The position numbers were made by a program, and so were the translations under genes. 57,347 nt of DNA, from positions 1-57,347 of the forward strand of contig SXOO01000014.1 of assembly GCA_005776725.1 (NCBI GenBank), written 5' to 3'. The number at the start of each line of letters is the position of its first letter. Position 1 is the first letter of the stretch. This DNA is from Pseudomonadota bacterium (GTDB lineage Bacteria; Myxococcota_A; UBA9042; GCA-2863065). Below the pieces are notes generated by a model that did not search any database, was not told where the DNA came from, and saw only the letters and a program-made list of their open reading frames with translations. Below are positions 8,531-17,605 of this stretch, piece after piece.

Positions 8531-10039
8531 TCATCGCCGTAGCTGAGCGAGCTTGGCGCTGACGAACTTGTCGAGCGCGGTCTCCTGCCGGCCGCGGGCC
8601 AGGTTCGACAACAGGGCCACCGCACGGCCCGGGCGGCGCGCGAACTGGACGCCGAAGAACGTCGCGAACGCCGCGGCCTGCGCCGCCAACAGCTCGCTGG
8701 AGCCGATGCTTGGGTTGTAGCTCCGCGCCCGCCCGCCCGAGCGGAACAGGCTGCCGTAGATGTACTCGTCGTCGAACATGATCTGCGACTGGAGGCGCGC
8801 GTAGTCCTCGCTGCCTGGGTAAGGGGAGAACGTCATCACCGAGACGCTGTGCATCCCGAGCAGCGCCAGGCGCGCCAGGAAGCGCAGCGTGGCGGCGACG
8901 TCCTCCCACGTCTCGTCCGGGAAGCCGACGATGAAGTTGGCGTGCACCGTGAGCCCGGCCGTCAGCGCGTCGGCCACCGACTGCTCGAGGCGATCGAGCG
9001 CCACCTTCTTGTTCACCCGCTTGAGCATCCGCGGGGAGCCGCTCTCGGGGGCGTAGCCGAAGTTGTGACAGCCCGACGCCCGCAGCGCCCGCGCCGCCTC
9101 GGCGTCGATGGCCTCGGAGCGCGTTCCAGACGGCAGCTGCCAGGTGAAGCGCAGCCCTCGCCGCTCGATCACCGCGCAGAGGTCGAGGATCCAGGCCTTG
9201 GTGAGCACCGCGGTGAGGTCGCAGAAGTCGATGTTGGTCACGCCGTAGCGCGCCTGGAGGGCCGCCACCTCGTCGGCCACATCGTCGGGCGAGCGGGCTT
9301 CGTAGCGCGTGGTCCACATGAGCGGCGCCGAGCAGAACGTGCAGCGGAAGGGGCAGCCCCGGCTCGTGACCATGGGCATGGTCCGGCCCCGGTCCACGCC
9401 GCTCCCGCAACCCGCGTCGAGGTACGCCTCCACGGGGAAGAGGTCCCACGCGGGGCGGCTCAACGCGTCCAGGGACCTGAGGCGCTGGGCCCGTCCCGTA
9501 CTGAAGGGCCGCCCGTCCGCGCCCCGGAGGGCCAGCCCGGTGACCCCATGGAGCGCCTCCCCGCGCTCGAGCGCGTTGAGGAGGGCCACGAACGTGGCCT
9601 CGCCCTCGCCGAGCACGCAGGCGTCCACCTCGGGGGCCTCGTCGAGGATCCGCTCCCACATGCCCGTGGCGTTCTCACCCCCGACGACCAGGATCACGCC
9701 CGGCCGTGCGGCCCGTACGGCGCGCACCGTCTCGCGGAGCAGCGGCCACTCGTGCAGGAACATGTGGCCGATCCCCACGACACGTGTCTCGGGGGAGATG
9801 CCGGCGGCGAGCTCTTCGGGCCCGAGCCCGTGGAGCACCAGCTCGCCCACGTCCGTGGGCCACGGCGCGAAACGGTCCATCGCTGCGCCCGGCGCGTCGA
9901 CCACAGCGACGCGGTGGCCCCCGGCGCGCGCCGCGGCCGCCACGTAGGCGAGGCCCAGGGGCAGCACGGTGCCGAAGTAGCTGACGCTCTTGGGCGCGAG
10001 CACCGTCGGCAGCTTGATGAGGCACACGTCCAAGGGCAC
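8531..10039 (-). CDS. B12-binding radical SAM protein
   Basis: A 502-residue cytoplasmic enzyme. The N-terminal part (about 1-190) is a cobalamin-binding-like Rossmann region (FGTVLPLGLAYVAAAARAGG; VVGGENATGMWERIL; VLGEGEATF). The radical SAM core has the cluster-binding motif Cys229-x3-Cys233-x2-Cys236 in SRGCPFRCTFCSAP, followed by NIDFCDL, APESGSPRMLKRVNKK and HANFIVGFPDETWED. This subclass typically carries out methylation or other radical chemistry; the substrate here is unknown. The start is GTG 10039 with no strong ribosome site. Its last 49 residues are duplicated as a relic at 2085-2234. No biosynthetic partner is adjacent. Confidence 0.93.
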   Translation of the reverse strand: MPLDVCLIKLPTVLAPKSVSYFGTVLPLGLAYVAAAARAGGHRVAVVDAPGAAMDRFAPWPTDVGELVLHGLGPEELAAGISPETRVVGIGHMFLHEWPLLRETVRAVRAARPGVILVVGGENATGMWERILDEAPEVDACVLGEGEATFVALLNALERGEALHGVTGLALRGADGRPFSTGRAQRLRSLDALSRPAWDLFPVEAYLDAGCGSGVDRGRTMPMVTSRGCPFRCTFCSAPLMWTTRYEARSPDDVADEVAALQARYGVTNIDFCDLTAVLTKAWILDLCAVIERRGLRFTWQLPSGTRSEAIDAEAARALRASGCHNFGYAPESGSPRMLKRVNKKVALDRLEQSVADALTAGLTVHANFIVGFPDETWEDVAATLRFLARLALLGMHSVSVMTFSPYPGSEDYARLQSQIMFDDEYIYGSLFRSGGRARSYNPSIGSSELLAAQAAAFATFFGVQFARRPGRAVALLSNLARGRQETALDKFVSAKLAQLRR

Positions 10040-10106
10040 GCACCGAAGTTAGAAGCGCGCGGCGCTTCTGTCACGGCCGGTGGCTCATCCGGCGGCGTTC
10101 AACGCC

Positions 10107-10874
10107 TCAGAGGTACTTGTTCGCCCACTTCGGCGCCTTGGCCTTGAGGTCTTTGTCGGCGTCCGGCGCGTGGTTCGACAGGCCGTTCTCGCCGTCCGCG
10201 TAGTCACCGACCTGGCTCTTGGCCCCGGCGCTCGCTTCTTTGTCGCCAATCGCGATCCCGTGAATATGGGGGGGGAACGGGTCCTGACCGCGGCCGCGGC
10301 TCCAGGCCGCGAACCCCGCGATCCGGAGCGCGCGCACCATGTCGTCGACCAGGTCCTTCGGGTAGCCGCGGGTTTGGACGTCGATGCTGCCGCCGCCGTC
10401 GTGGGTGCCCCCGCTGGGCCCGTAGCCTTCGTGGTAGCTCCCCTGCGAGATCACGAACTGGAACTTCCGGTGCTTGAAGTGGCTCACCATGATCGCTTCG
10501 GCGCGCGTGAACAGCTCGACCGTGCGCTTGTTGAGGAGCACTCCGCGGAACCGCACCCGCCGATAGTCGGCCTTCGGGGCGTGGGTGTTCCACCAGGCCA
10601 TTCGCTCGCCGATTGGGCTCTTGGCCGTTGGGGGCTTCTTGGCGACCGAGGCGGGTGACGCGCCCACGCTCATGGCCCGCACGCCGTGGGTCGAAGAGCC
10701 CGCTAGGGCCGAACTCGGCGTCCCGCCGCCGGGCGGGTCCTTGGGGCGCAAACTCTGCGCGCCGTCCGCGTAACCCATCGCCCGAAGCCCGCGGGGCGCG
10801 CTGCTCGCAACCTCCTCGGCAGCTTCGTGCAGCCGGAGCGTGTCGCCGGTTTCCTGAACTGCTGGTTCCTTCAT
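10107..10874 (-). CDS. M15-like peptidase protein with N-terminal GY motif
   Basis: A 255-residue protein starting at ATG 10874, chosen because GGAGG lies 5 bases upstream. It has no Sec signal. GYADGAQSLRP occupies residues 34-44, the same numbers as GYDAGARALSP in the CHAP protein at 2641-3516. Residues 45-100 are Pro/Ser/Ala-rich. The C-terminal domain has a zinc site resembling D-Ala-D-Ala carboxypeptidases of family M15: His158 and Asp165 in GGTHDGGGSID, and His203/His205 in PPHIHGIAIG. The likely target is the peptidoglycan stem peptide, but activity is inferred from motif spacing only. It stands alone between a radical SAM gene and a small membrane protein gene. Confidence 0.75.
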   Translation of the reverse strand: MKEPAVQETGDTLRLHEAAEEVASSAPRGLRAMGYADGAQSLRPKDPPGGGTPSSALAGSSTHGVRAMSVGASPASVAKKPPTAKSPIGERMAWWNTHAPKADYRRVRFRGVLLNKRTVELFTRAEAIMVSHFKHRKFQFVISQGSYHEGYGPSGGTHDGGGSIDVQTRGYPKDLVDDMVRALRIAGFAAWSRGRGQDPFPPHIHGIAIGDKEASAGAKSQVGDYADGENGLSNHAPDADKDLKAKAPKWANKYL

Positions 10875-10999
10875 CGCCGCCTCCGGCAGCCGGGACGCGC
10901 GCGTCCGGACCACCCACCGACCCTGCCGTTATCCTGGTCCGCTGGCAAGTCGCAGGCGGCTCCTCGAGACCGTGGCGCAAGGACCCTGGCGGAGACACC

Positions 11000-11500
11000 T
11001 CAGCCGGTCCCCAGCTGGCTCCCCAGCCACCGCGCGTAGACCTCCGCGCGCTCCGCCGCGACCATATCGAAAGCCAAGACCAGGGCAGCCTCGATGAGGA
11101 GCCCGGCGCCCACCGCTTGAGGCGACGGGCGCCCGCTCGCGAACACGAGGCCGAGACCCAGCACGATCAAGGCGACCCACGCGATCTTCAACACCGTGAA
11201 CTGGCGGTTCACGGCGTCCATCCGCTTCTGCTCCGCACCGAGCGCGGCGATCGGCCCGACGTCAGCCACCGCCTTGTCGAGCGCCGCGACCTGGGGGTCC
11301 GTCCGCGTGAGCAAGACCACGGGGATCGCCAGCTGGATGAGCCCGGCGATGGCCAACGGCCACCACATGGCGCGGTGCGCGATGTCAGAGCGCCAGAGCA
11401 GCCCTGCGGCGGTCAGCGACAGGACCCCGAGGCCGAGGGCGCTCCATGCTGCGCCCTTTTCACCGGCGAAGTACGCATAGAGTGGGCTGAGGTCGAGCAT
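11000..11500 (-). CDS. Small multi-pass membrane protein of unknown function
   Basis: A 166-residue protein with about four hydrophobic segments: near 18-36 (ALGLGVLSLTAAGLLW), 45-65 (WWPLAIAGLIQLAIPVVLL), 103-120 (KIAWVALIVLGLGLVFA) and 130-148 (GAGLLIEAALVLAFDMVAA). A charged loop with Asp and Glu lies between the second and third. No family was recognised. An excellent ribosome site AGGAGGG lies 5 bases before the ATG. It follows the dihaem cytochrome gene by 22 bp on the same strand and may be the last gene of that operon. Confidence 0.75.
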   Translation of the reverse strand: MLDLSPLYAYFAGEKGAAWSALGLGVLSLTAAGLLWRSDIAHRAMWWPLAIAGLIQLAIPVVLLTRTDPQVAALDKAVADVGPIAALGAEQKRMDAVNRQFTVLKIAWVALIVLGLGLVFASGRPSPQAVGAGLLIEAALVLAFDMVAAERAEVYARWLGSQLGTG

Positions 11501-11522
11501 GGGACCCTCCTGTCGGGCGGGT

Positions 11523-13109
11523 TCAGAGGGTCTTCAGGTAGTCGAGCACGGCAGCGCGCTCTTCGGCGGTGAGGGAGTCCCCGTACAGGTGACCGCCGCG
11601 CGAAAGGCCCGGCACGCCCGTCTCGACGGTGCGGCGGTCCAGCAGCTCCGTGGGGAGCTCGGTGGCGCCGTCGCCCTCGACCGGCTCATACGCGAGGCCG
11701 AGTCGCTGCGAATCGTAGTCGCCGGTCCGACGCCAGCGGGCGGGCCGGGACGCGCTGTCCAGCACGGAGGCCACGTCGGGGACCGCCCCGTTGTGCAGGT
11801 AGGGCGCGGTGGCCCAGACCGCCGTGAGCGGCGGCGCCAGATACCCGCCAGTGGGCGTCATCCGGTGCTCGGGATCCATGATCAGCCCGTTCGCCACGGC
11901 GGCCTCGTCGGCCCCGAAGCGCTCGGCCCGGAGCGGGTCGGTGCCCAGCTCGGCGACGGGGACGACCCGTGCGGGATAGCTGCGCTCCTCCCCCTCGTAG
12001 ACACCGTGGCACTCGCTGCAGTGCTCGCGGAAGACCGCGCGGCCTGCGCTCACGTCGCCCGGCGGCTCAAAGGGCCACGCGGGCGGCGCGATCGTAGTGA
12101 GGTACTGCTCCACGTCGTCGAAGCGCGGCTCGACCGCGAGCAGCTGCTCCGCGCTGAGCCCCACCCCCAACAGCGTGGCCATCATGGTGCGGTGCCCCCC
12201 GAACGGGACCGACCCATCCCAGTAGCGGCGCGGCTTCAGCGCCACGGTCCACCACGCGCTCGGGTTCTGGAAACCGAAGCGGGTCTGGATCTCGGACGGG
12301 TCCTTGCCCAGCGCGATCGCCCCGAACTGGATCCCCAGCCCCATGGCGTCGGTGGCTCCGGGGGCGCCCGTCCGGTCGGTCATCCCAGGGATCGGGGCCG
12401 GCAGCGGCGGCACGGGGATGCCGGCCACCAGGCCCTTGTACGGCTGCGGCAGGTCGCGGGCCTTGAGAGCCTCGAAGGCCGCCGGCAGGCGCCAGAGCTC
12501 GTCGTAGAAGCCTTGGAGATCGAGGTCGGCGTTGGGGAGCCCGATCACCACGGCCCCATCGGGGCTGCGTCCCGCGTGGCAGATGAGGCAGGTAACGGTG
12601 GCCTTGCCGTCTCCCGTGGAGCGGAGGCCCAGGGGCAAGCCGCCGTCGGGCGCCTCGTGCATCCCGTACCGCAGCCGGAAGTCCGCCCAGTACCGGTCTG
12701 CGTTCGTGTAGTACCCGTACACATCCAGCAGGTTGTCGGTCCAGACCAGATAGAGGTGGCGCAGCGCGAGCTCGGGGATGAGCCCCTGCCCCGGCCAGTC
12801 TTCGAAGAAGATCCGCGCGCCCCGCGCCGCCGCGGCCGGGTCCCCGCGATTCACGACGGGCAGCCCGGTGGGCCCTTCACTGCCGCCGCCGTCTTCCACG
12901 CCGCTCGAGACGTCGCCCGGAGGCTGCGCCACGTCACACACCGTGCAGGCGTCTGCGCTCTGGGACGCGTCGGGCACCGCGTCCTCTGGCGCGCTGGGGG
13001 ACGCGCACCCGAGGACCCCTGAGAGCACGACCACCCCGGCAAGGCCGGCAAAGCCCCGAATGGCTGCAGCTTCCCGGAGCTTCCTGGGGGGCCGGCCATC
13101 CATCCGCAT
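11523..13109 (-). CDS. Dihaem c-type cytochrome lipoprotein
   Basis: A 528-residue exported protein. A basic start and hydrophobic stretch lead to a lipobox (SGVLGC, Cys35), and an Asp/Ser-rich linker follows. Two c-haem sites are present: CLICH at 174-178 and CSECH at 364-368. The second lies in a typical cytochrome c segment (SAGRAVFREHCSECHGVYEG), and distal residues include TAPYLHNGAVPDVASVLD near 450. This layout resembles the cytochrome c peroxidase/dihaem oxidoreductase superfamily. Peroxidase activity is not shown. Its ATG shares one base with the stop of the methyltransferase gene (TGATG), so it is part of the coupled operon starting at 26780. Confidence 0.85.
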   Translation of the reverse strand: MRMDGRPPRKLREAAAIRGFAGLAGVVVLSGVLGCASPSAPEDAVPDASQSADACTVCDVAQPPGDVSSGVEDGGGSEGPTGLPVVNRGDPAAAARGARIFFEDWPGQGLIPELALRHLYLVWTDNLLDVYGYYTNADRYWADFRLRYGMHEAPDGGLPLGLRSTGDGKATVTCLICHAGRSPDGAVVIGLPNADLDLQGFYDELWRLPAAFEALKARDLPQPYKGLVAGIPVPPLPAPIPGMTDRTGAPGATDAMGLGIQFGAIALGKDPSEIQTRFGFQNPSAWWTVALKPRRYWDGSVPFGGHRTMMATLLGVGLSAEQLLAVEPRFDDVEQYLTTIAPPAWPFEPPGDVSAGRAVFREHCSECHGVYEGEERSYPARVVPVAELGTDPLRAERFGADEAAVANGLIMDPEHRMTPTGGYLAPPLTAVWATAPYLHNGAVPDVASVLDSASRPARWRRTGDYDSQRLGLAYEPVEGDGATELPTELLDRRTVETGVPGLSRGGHLYGDSLTAEERAAVLDYLKTL

Positions 13110-14989
13110 CAGAGCTCCAGCCCGCCAGTCTCTTCCAGCGTGGGCCGCGGCGGCTCCTTACGCAGGATCAGCGCCTTGAACTCGTGCGGCGCGAGGCCCA
13201 TACAGCGCGAGTCCACCGTCTCGAAGCGCAGGTCGCCGATCGTCTCCAGATCCACCTTGCCCTCGCACAGCTCCACCAACATCTCGTCCGAGAGCGCGGT
13301 CTTGTCGAGCTCGACCCCGAAGCTGGCCATCATTGCGCGCAGACTCTGGAAATAGGTCCGCGTGGTGGTCAACGTCATCGCGTTGCGGTCCAGCTTGATG
13401 AGGTCCTGCACATACTCCACGCTGGCCTGGAATCCGAGGCCGCGGGCGAGCTGGTGCAGGTGCCCGAAGTGAATCGAGAACTCGAGGTGGTCCAGCTGCG
13501 TCGACGGGATCGGATACTTCGCGATCTCGCCGTACTCGCTGATGAATGCCCCGCCGCCCGGCCGCAGGGCGGTCCAGAGCTTCTCCACGAGCTCGAGCGC
13601 GCCAATGTTGAAGTAGAAGGGATCGGGCGCGTCCTTGAGGTTGAGCCGCTGCACGAAGCGCGAGGCTCTCCCCAGCGTAGCGATCCGGGCCAGCCGGTCT
13701 GCCTCGTCCTCAGCCTCGAGGCCGCAGAGCTCCCGGGTGAGCTTCAGCGTGGTGAAGTCTCCCACCACCTCGTTCGAGACGAAGAGATCGATCCCCGAGT
13801 CGTCCGAACCGGCGGCGTTCAGAGCGCTGAAGTGTGCGTCCAGCTCCTCGGCGTTCGCGGCGACCCATCGGACCCGGTCGCGAACCCCAGCCTCTGTGAG
13901 TCGCGCCTCTTGGGCGCGGCGGAGCGCCGGCGACAGGTCCACGATCGTGTAGTCGAGCTGCGCGTAGACCTCGGGGGCGCGGGTCTTGAGATCGGTGAGG
14001 AGCCCGGCAGCCAGGTGTCCGAGCCCTCCGCCCACCTCGACGATCCGCCGCACCTGCGGCCCGAAGAGCCCGCGCATCCAGAAGGTATCCGCCAGGCGCT
14101 CCGCGTACGTCGCGCCCCGCAGCAGCGGGTGCGGCACGCGAAACAAGTGCGACAGGGTGGTCTCGACGTCGGCGAACTGCGCCTCCGCGTCCTCCACCTC
14201 CCCTTCGTAGTAGGCGTGCGGCGGGTTGAGCGGTGTGTTCACGGGGTCTAGCGCGTCGACCGGAACCGGGTCCTTCTTGGGGTCCCAGGGCGCGTAGGGC
14301 ATGGTGGAGCGCAGGTAGCTGGGCCACTGGTGCTCTCGCCCATACTTCTCGAGCGGCGCCTTCGCGAGCTTGCAGTACTGCTGGTCGGAGTGCGTCCACC
14401 GCGCGACCTCCCGTCGGATCGCCTCGCGGGGGTCGCCCATCTCCGCGGCCGACGGCCCCACCTCGGGATCGGCGAGGAGCGCATCGGCGAGCTCGCCGAC
14501 CGTGGCCTTGCCGTCCAGCTTCAGAAACAGCCACGCCGCCCAGGGCGCCAGCGGGTCTACGACCGTGCGGCCCTCTCGCGTGGTCTTCCAGAGCACGAGC
14601 TCGTTCGGACCCGGCGCGTGGTACACGAGCCACCGGGAGCGGACCGGCACCATGTCGAACGCGCTGAGCTCCTCGCGTGAGCGCTTCTCCTGAGCTCCGC
14701 GCCCTGAGGGGTCACCGGACGGCTCCACGAGACACGAGAACAGGCGGAACACGCCCAGGAACTCGTCGCGCTGCTCGGACTCCCACTGCGCCCCAAAGCG
14801 CTCGTCCACCTCGGCGCGCGAGCGTGGCACGGCGCGGTGGAACTCGAGCAGCTCCACCAAGTCGTGGCTCATGGCGATGATGTAGCCGAACAGGTTGTGA
14901 TACGCGTAGATCGTGCCGTGCTGCACGAAGTAGGCGATGTGGCGGGACCGAACCAGGAAGGTCTCTGCTGACGCTCGGGTGGGGTTCAC
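13109..14989 (-). CDS. SAM-dependent methyltransferase with PqqD-like N-terminal domains
   Basis: A 626-residue protein read from GTG 14989; longer in-frame starts would run into the upstream gene. Residues about 10-90 (FVQHGTIYAYHNLFGYIIAM and SHDLVELLEF) and about 115-205 (FLKLDGKATVGELADALLAD) look like winged-helix PqqD/RRE-type folds. From about 310 there is a class I methyltransferase: motif I RRIVEVGGGLGHLAAGLL, DYTIVDLSPALRRAQ and LFVSNEVVGDF. The nearest pattern I recognise is the MidA/NDUFAF7-like group. There is no signal peptide, so it acts in the cytoplasm, unlike its operon neighbours. The substrate may be a peptide or one of the co-encoded proteins, which is inference. Confidence 0.75.
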   Translation of the reverse strand: MNPTRASAETFLVRSRHIAYFVQHGTIYAYHNLFGYIIAMSHDLVELLEFHRAVPRSRAEVDERFGAQWESEQRDEFLGVFRLFSCLVEPSGDPSGRGAQEKRSREELSAFDMVPVRSRWLVYHAPGPNELVLWKTTREGRTVVDPLAPWAAWLFLKLDGKATVGELADALLADPEVGPSAAEMGDPREAIRREVARWTHSDQQYCKLAKAPLEKYGREHQWPSYLRSTMPYAPWDPKKDPVPVDALDPVNTPLNPPHAYYEGEVEDAEAQFADVETTLSHLFRVPHPLLRGATYAERLADTFWMRGLFGPQVRRIVEVGGGLGHLAAGLLTDLKTRAPEVYAQLDYTIVDLSPALRRAQEARLTEAGVRDRVRWVAANAEELDAHFSALNAAGSDDSGIDLFVSNEVVGDFTTLKLTRELCGLEAEDEADRLARIATLGRASRFVQRLNLKDAPDPFYFNIGALELVEKLWTALRPGGGAFISEYGEIAKYPIPSTQLDHLEFSIHFGHLHQLARGLGFQASVEYVQDLIKLDRNAMTLTTTRTYFQSLRAMMASFGVELDKTALSDEMLVELCEGKVDLETIGDLRFETVDSRCMGLAPHEFKALILRKEPPRPTLEETGGLEL

Positions 14990-14997
14990 GGTGCTCT

Positions 14998-17604
14998 CTA
15001 ACTGGACGTGGGGAGGCAGACGGCGGTCTCGAGGCCGCTCGGGAGTGTCTTGGGCTGGCAGGTGTAGCCCTCGGCGGTGCGGCAGTCGCTGTTGGACACG
15101 CACTTCTTCGCGCAGAGCGTGTCACCGGTGCTGAGCTGCACGCAGCTGCCATCGCTGCCACACTCGGTGTTGGACAGGCAGCCGAGCTTCGAGCAATAGC
15201 CGCCCTTGTTCTTGAACGCGCACGACGCCTGCCCCTTGCACTCGGACAGTGACTTGCACGCCGCGCCCGTCGCGAGCGTCCCCGAGGCCCCGCAGTAGGT
15301 CCCGTCCTCGAGGCCCTTGCACGCGTTGCCGAGCTTGCAGTCCGAGTCATATGTGCAGCCCGGGAGACAGCGGTTCTCCACGCACGGCATGTCTTGCCCC
15401 AGGGGACAGTCGAACTCGTCGTAGCAGAAGCTGTCGATGCAGGCGCCCTTCGACTCCCAGCAGACCTGCGAGCCGGGGCACGCCTTGCTCGAGGTGCAGC
15501 CGGCGCTCTCGAAGGTGAGCACCTCCACCGAGTACGCGGTGCCGGGCGTCCCCTCCACGCGCAGGTAGTAGTTCCCGCTGAACGGCGCGGCCTCGAGCTC
15601 CAAGAGGAGCCCGTCGCCGTCGGGCTCGGCCACCACCAGGGGCTCGTCGTCGTCCACGGTGTAGAGCTCGGCCCGCACGTCGAGCCCCGCCGAGAAGTTC
15701 ACGGACAAGAGCGCGCCGTCTCCCAGCACCATGGGGACGAAGAACCAGTCCTCGTCACAACACAACACGAGGTCCGCGATGATGTCGTTCGGGGTGTCGA
15801 GCGCCACGGCCTGACTCCGCTTGTCGTTCGGCTCTTGGCCGTCGTCTGAGCACGGCGTCCCTTCCACCACCTCGGTGGTGAGCACGTAGTCGTTCATGGT
15901 CGACTCCGGCGGCGAGCCGCGCACGAGCAGCAGCACCTCCTCATCACGCGGCGCCTCGTAGAACAGCGCCTCCGTGGCGCCCACCTGGGACGAGGTGACC
16001 GTAGGCGACGTGGCCTGGGGCCCGCGGTAGACCCAGAGGTCCAGCTCGCCCTCGAGCGGTTCGTGGGCCAGGTCGGCGAGCAGCGTCTCACCGCAGCTGA
16101 GCTCGATGGCGAACACGTCGAGGTTACCGGGACAGAACATGAGCGAGTGCGTCCCGTTGCCGTTGATCCCCGCCGGCTGCAGCTTCGAGTCGTTGGGCTC
16201 GATCATGTCGTCCTGGCACTCGAGGCCCTCGGTCGAGACCGTGAGCGTATACCCGGACTGGAACGCCACCTGCCCGGTGCCGAACACCTTGAGCAGCAGG
16301 GTCTCGGGCGCCGTGGCCGTGTACGCGAGCAGCTCCTTGTCGGAGGCCCCGTCGGCGAGGGCGATCGCCGCAGCAGTGGAGCCCTCGAAGTAGAGCGCCA
16401 TGTCGATGTCGCCCTCGGCGTGCACGAAGTTCAGCGTGAGCGCCAGGGTTTGTCCGGTGCTGAGCGACACGCGGAACCAGTCCTCGTCCAGAGGCGAGAG
16501 CGAGGTATCGCAGAGCGAGAGCTTCTCGTATTCGCCCACCACGAGCGGCGTGGCCTGAGCCGCCGTGTTGTTGGGCTCGTTGACGTCGTCGACGCACTTA
16601 CCCGCCGCCACGTTCGGATCCAGCACCTCGATGTCGACCTCGCTGAGGATCGTGTAGTTGCCGTCGGTCACCGAGAACGTGACGGTGAGGGTGGTGCCGG
16701 CGTCTCCGGCGGCGGGTGTCCACGTGAAGCGGGCCGTGCCCGGGTCGAACGCCGACGCCGGGGGAAGCGAGCCGACGAACGCGAAGGTGAGCGGATCCCC
16801 CTCAGGGTCGCCCGCCTCAACCACCATCACGAACTTCTGGCCCACCTCGGCCACCTGATTGGCCATGGGCTTGAACGCGGGAGGTTTGTTCTGGCCGGGC
16901 GCCAGCACATACACCGCCACCTCCATGGTGTCCGTGGCCTCGCCGTCCGAGACGGTGAAGGACACCTTGGGCACGGTGCCCTCGCTGCCCGGCTGCGGGG
17001 TGAACGAGAAGGTGCCGGAGTTGGCGTCGATCGCCGAGCCGCCGGGCTTCTCACCAGAGATCCCGAAGGTGAGCGTGTCGCCGTCGGCGTCCACGGCCTG
17101 GAGCAGCAAGGTGAGCGTCTGACCCACTTCCACCGCCTGATCCCCCACCAGCTGAAACCGCGGCGCGTGGTTCTGCGTCTCGCTGACCACCTCGATCCGT
17201 ATCGTCTCGCGGTCTGTCTCGACGCCGTCCGAGACCAGGAACGTGGGCGAGGCCACCTGCCCCACCGTGGTTGGGGTCCAGCGGAAGATCGGCGGGATTC
17301 GGCTGAAGCTCGCGCCCTTGGGCAGCGAGTGGGCCGAGAAGACCAGGGCGTCCGCGTCGGCGTCGTCCGCCTTGAGCTCGATCGTGACGGGCTTGCCCAC
17401 CTCCACGATCCGATCGCCCACCTTGTGGAGCACGGGCGCGTGGTTGCCGTCGTCCGGGATCACCGCGACCACGTCGCGCTGCGCGTCCACCACCGTCTTC
17501 TCGCCGGCGCCGCAGCTGGCGAGCACCGCCCACGACGCAGCCAAGAGCCCATGGGTGGCGCCGCGCATGCCGTCGGGGACGCGGTGTTCGAGAGAGCCCA
17601 GCAT
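14998..17604 (-). CDS. Lipoprotein with Ig-like, PPC and Cys-rich domains
   Basis: An 868-residue exported protein from ATG 17604, one base after the previous stop; ATG 17571 is an alternative. A lipobox (AVLASC, Cys31) follows a hydrophobic stretch. Then come three Ig/cadherin-like repeats of about 95 residues, each with a VEVGxxxxLxLxAxDxDxDxLxF pattern (about 55-335). Next are three pre-peptidase C-terminal-like domains marked by EPN repeats and a DEDWF motif (about 340-720). The C-terminal Cys-rich tail of about 150 residues resembles Dickkopf-type text (CTYDSDCKLGNACKG). The architecture suits a surface adhesin or binding protein. No catalytic domain was found. It is gene four of the coupled operon. 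Confidence 0.82.
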   Translation of the reverse strand: MLGSLEHRVPDGMRGATHGLLAASWAVLASCGAGEKTVVDAQRDVVAVIPDDGNHAPVLHKVGDRIVEVGKPVTIELKADDADADALVFSAHSLPKGASFSRIPPIFRWTPTTVGQVASPTFLVSDGVETDRETIRIEVVSETQNHAPRFQLVGDQAVEVGQTLTLLLQAVDADGDTLTFGISGEKPGGSAIDANSGTFSFTPQPGSEGTVPKVSFTVSDGEATDTMEVAVYVLAPGQNKPPAFKPMANQVAEVGQKFVMVVEAGDPEGDPLTFAFVGSLPPASAFDPGTARFTWTPAAGDAGTTLTVTFSVTDGNYTILSEVDIEVLDPNVAAGKCVDDVNEPNNTAAQATPLVVGEYEKLSLCDTSLSPLDEDWFRVSLSTGQTLALTLNFVHAEGDIDMALYFEGSTAAAIALADGASDKELLAYTATAPETLLLKVFGTGQVAFQSGYTLTVSTEGLECQDDMIEPNDSKLQPAGINGNGTHSLMFCPGNLDVFAIELSCGETLLADLAHEPLEGELDLWVYRGPQATSPTVTSSQVGATEALFYEAPRDEEVLLLVRGSPPESTMNDYVLTTEVVEGTPCSDDGQEPNDKRSQAVALDTPNDIIADLVLCCDEDWFFVPMVLGDGALLSVNFSAGLDVRAELYTVDDDEPLVVAEPDGDGLLLELEAAPFSGNYYLRVEGTPGTAYSVEVLTFESAGCTSSKACPGSQVCWESKGACIDSFCYDEFDCPLGQDMPCVENRCLPGCTYDSDCKLGNACKGLEDGTYCGASGTLATGAACKSLSECKGQASCAFKNKGGYCSKLGCLSNTECGSDGSCVQLSTGDTLCAKKCVSNSDCRTAEGYTCQPKTLPSGLETAVCLPTSS

Positions 17605-17605
17605 C

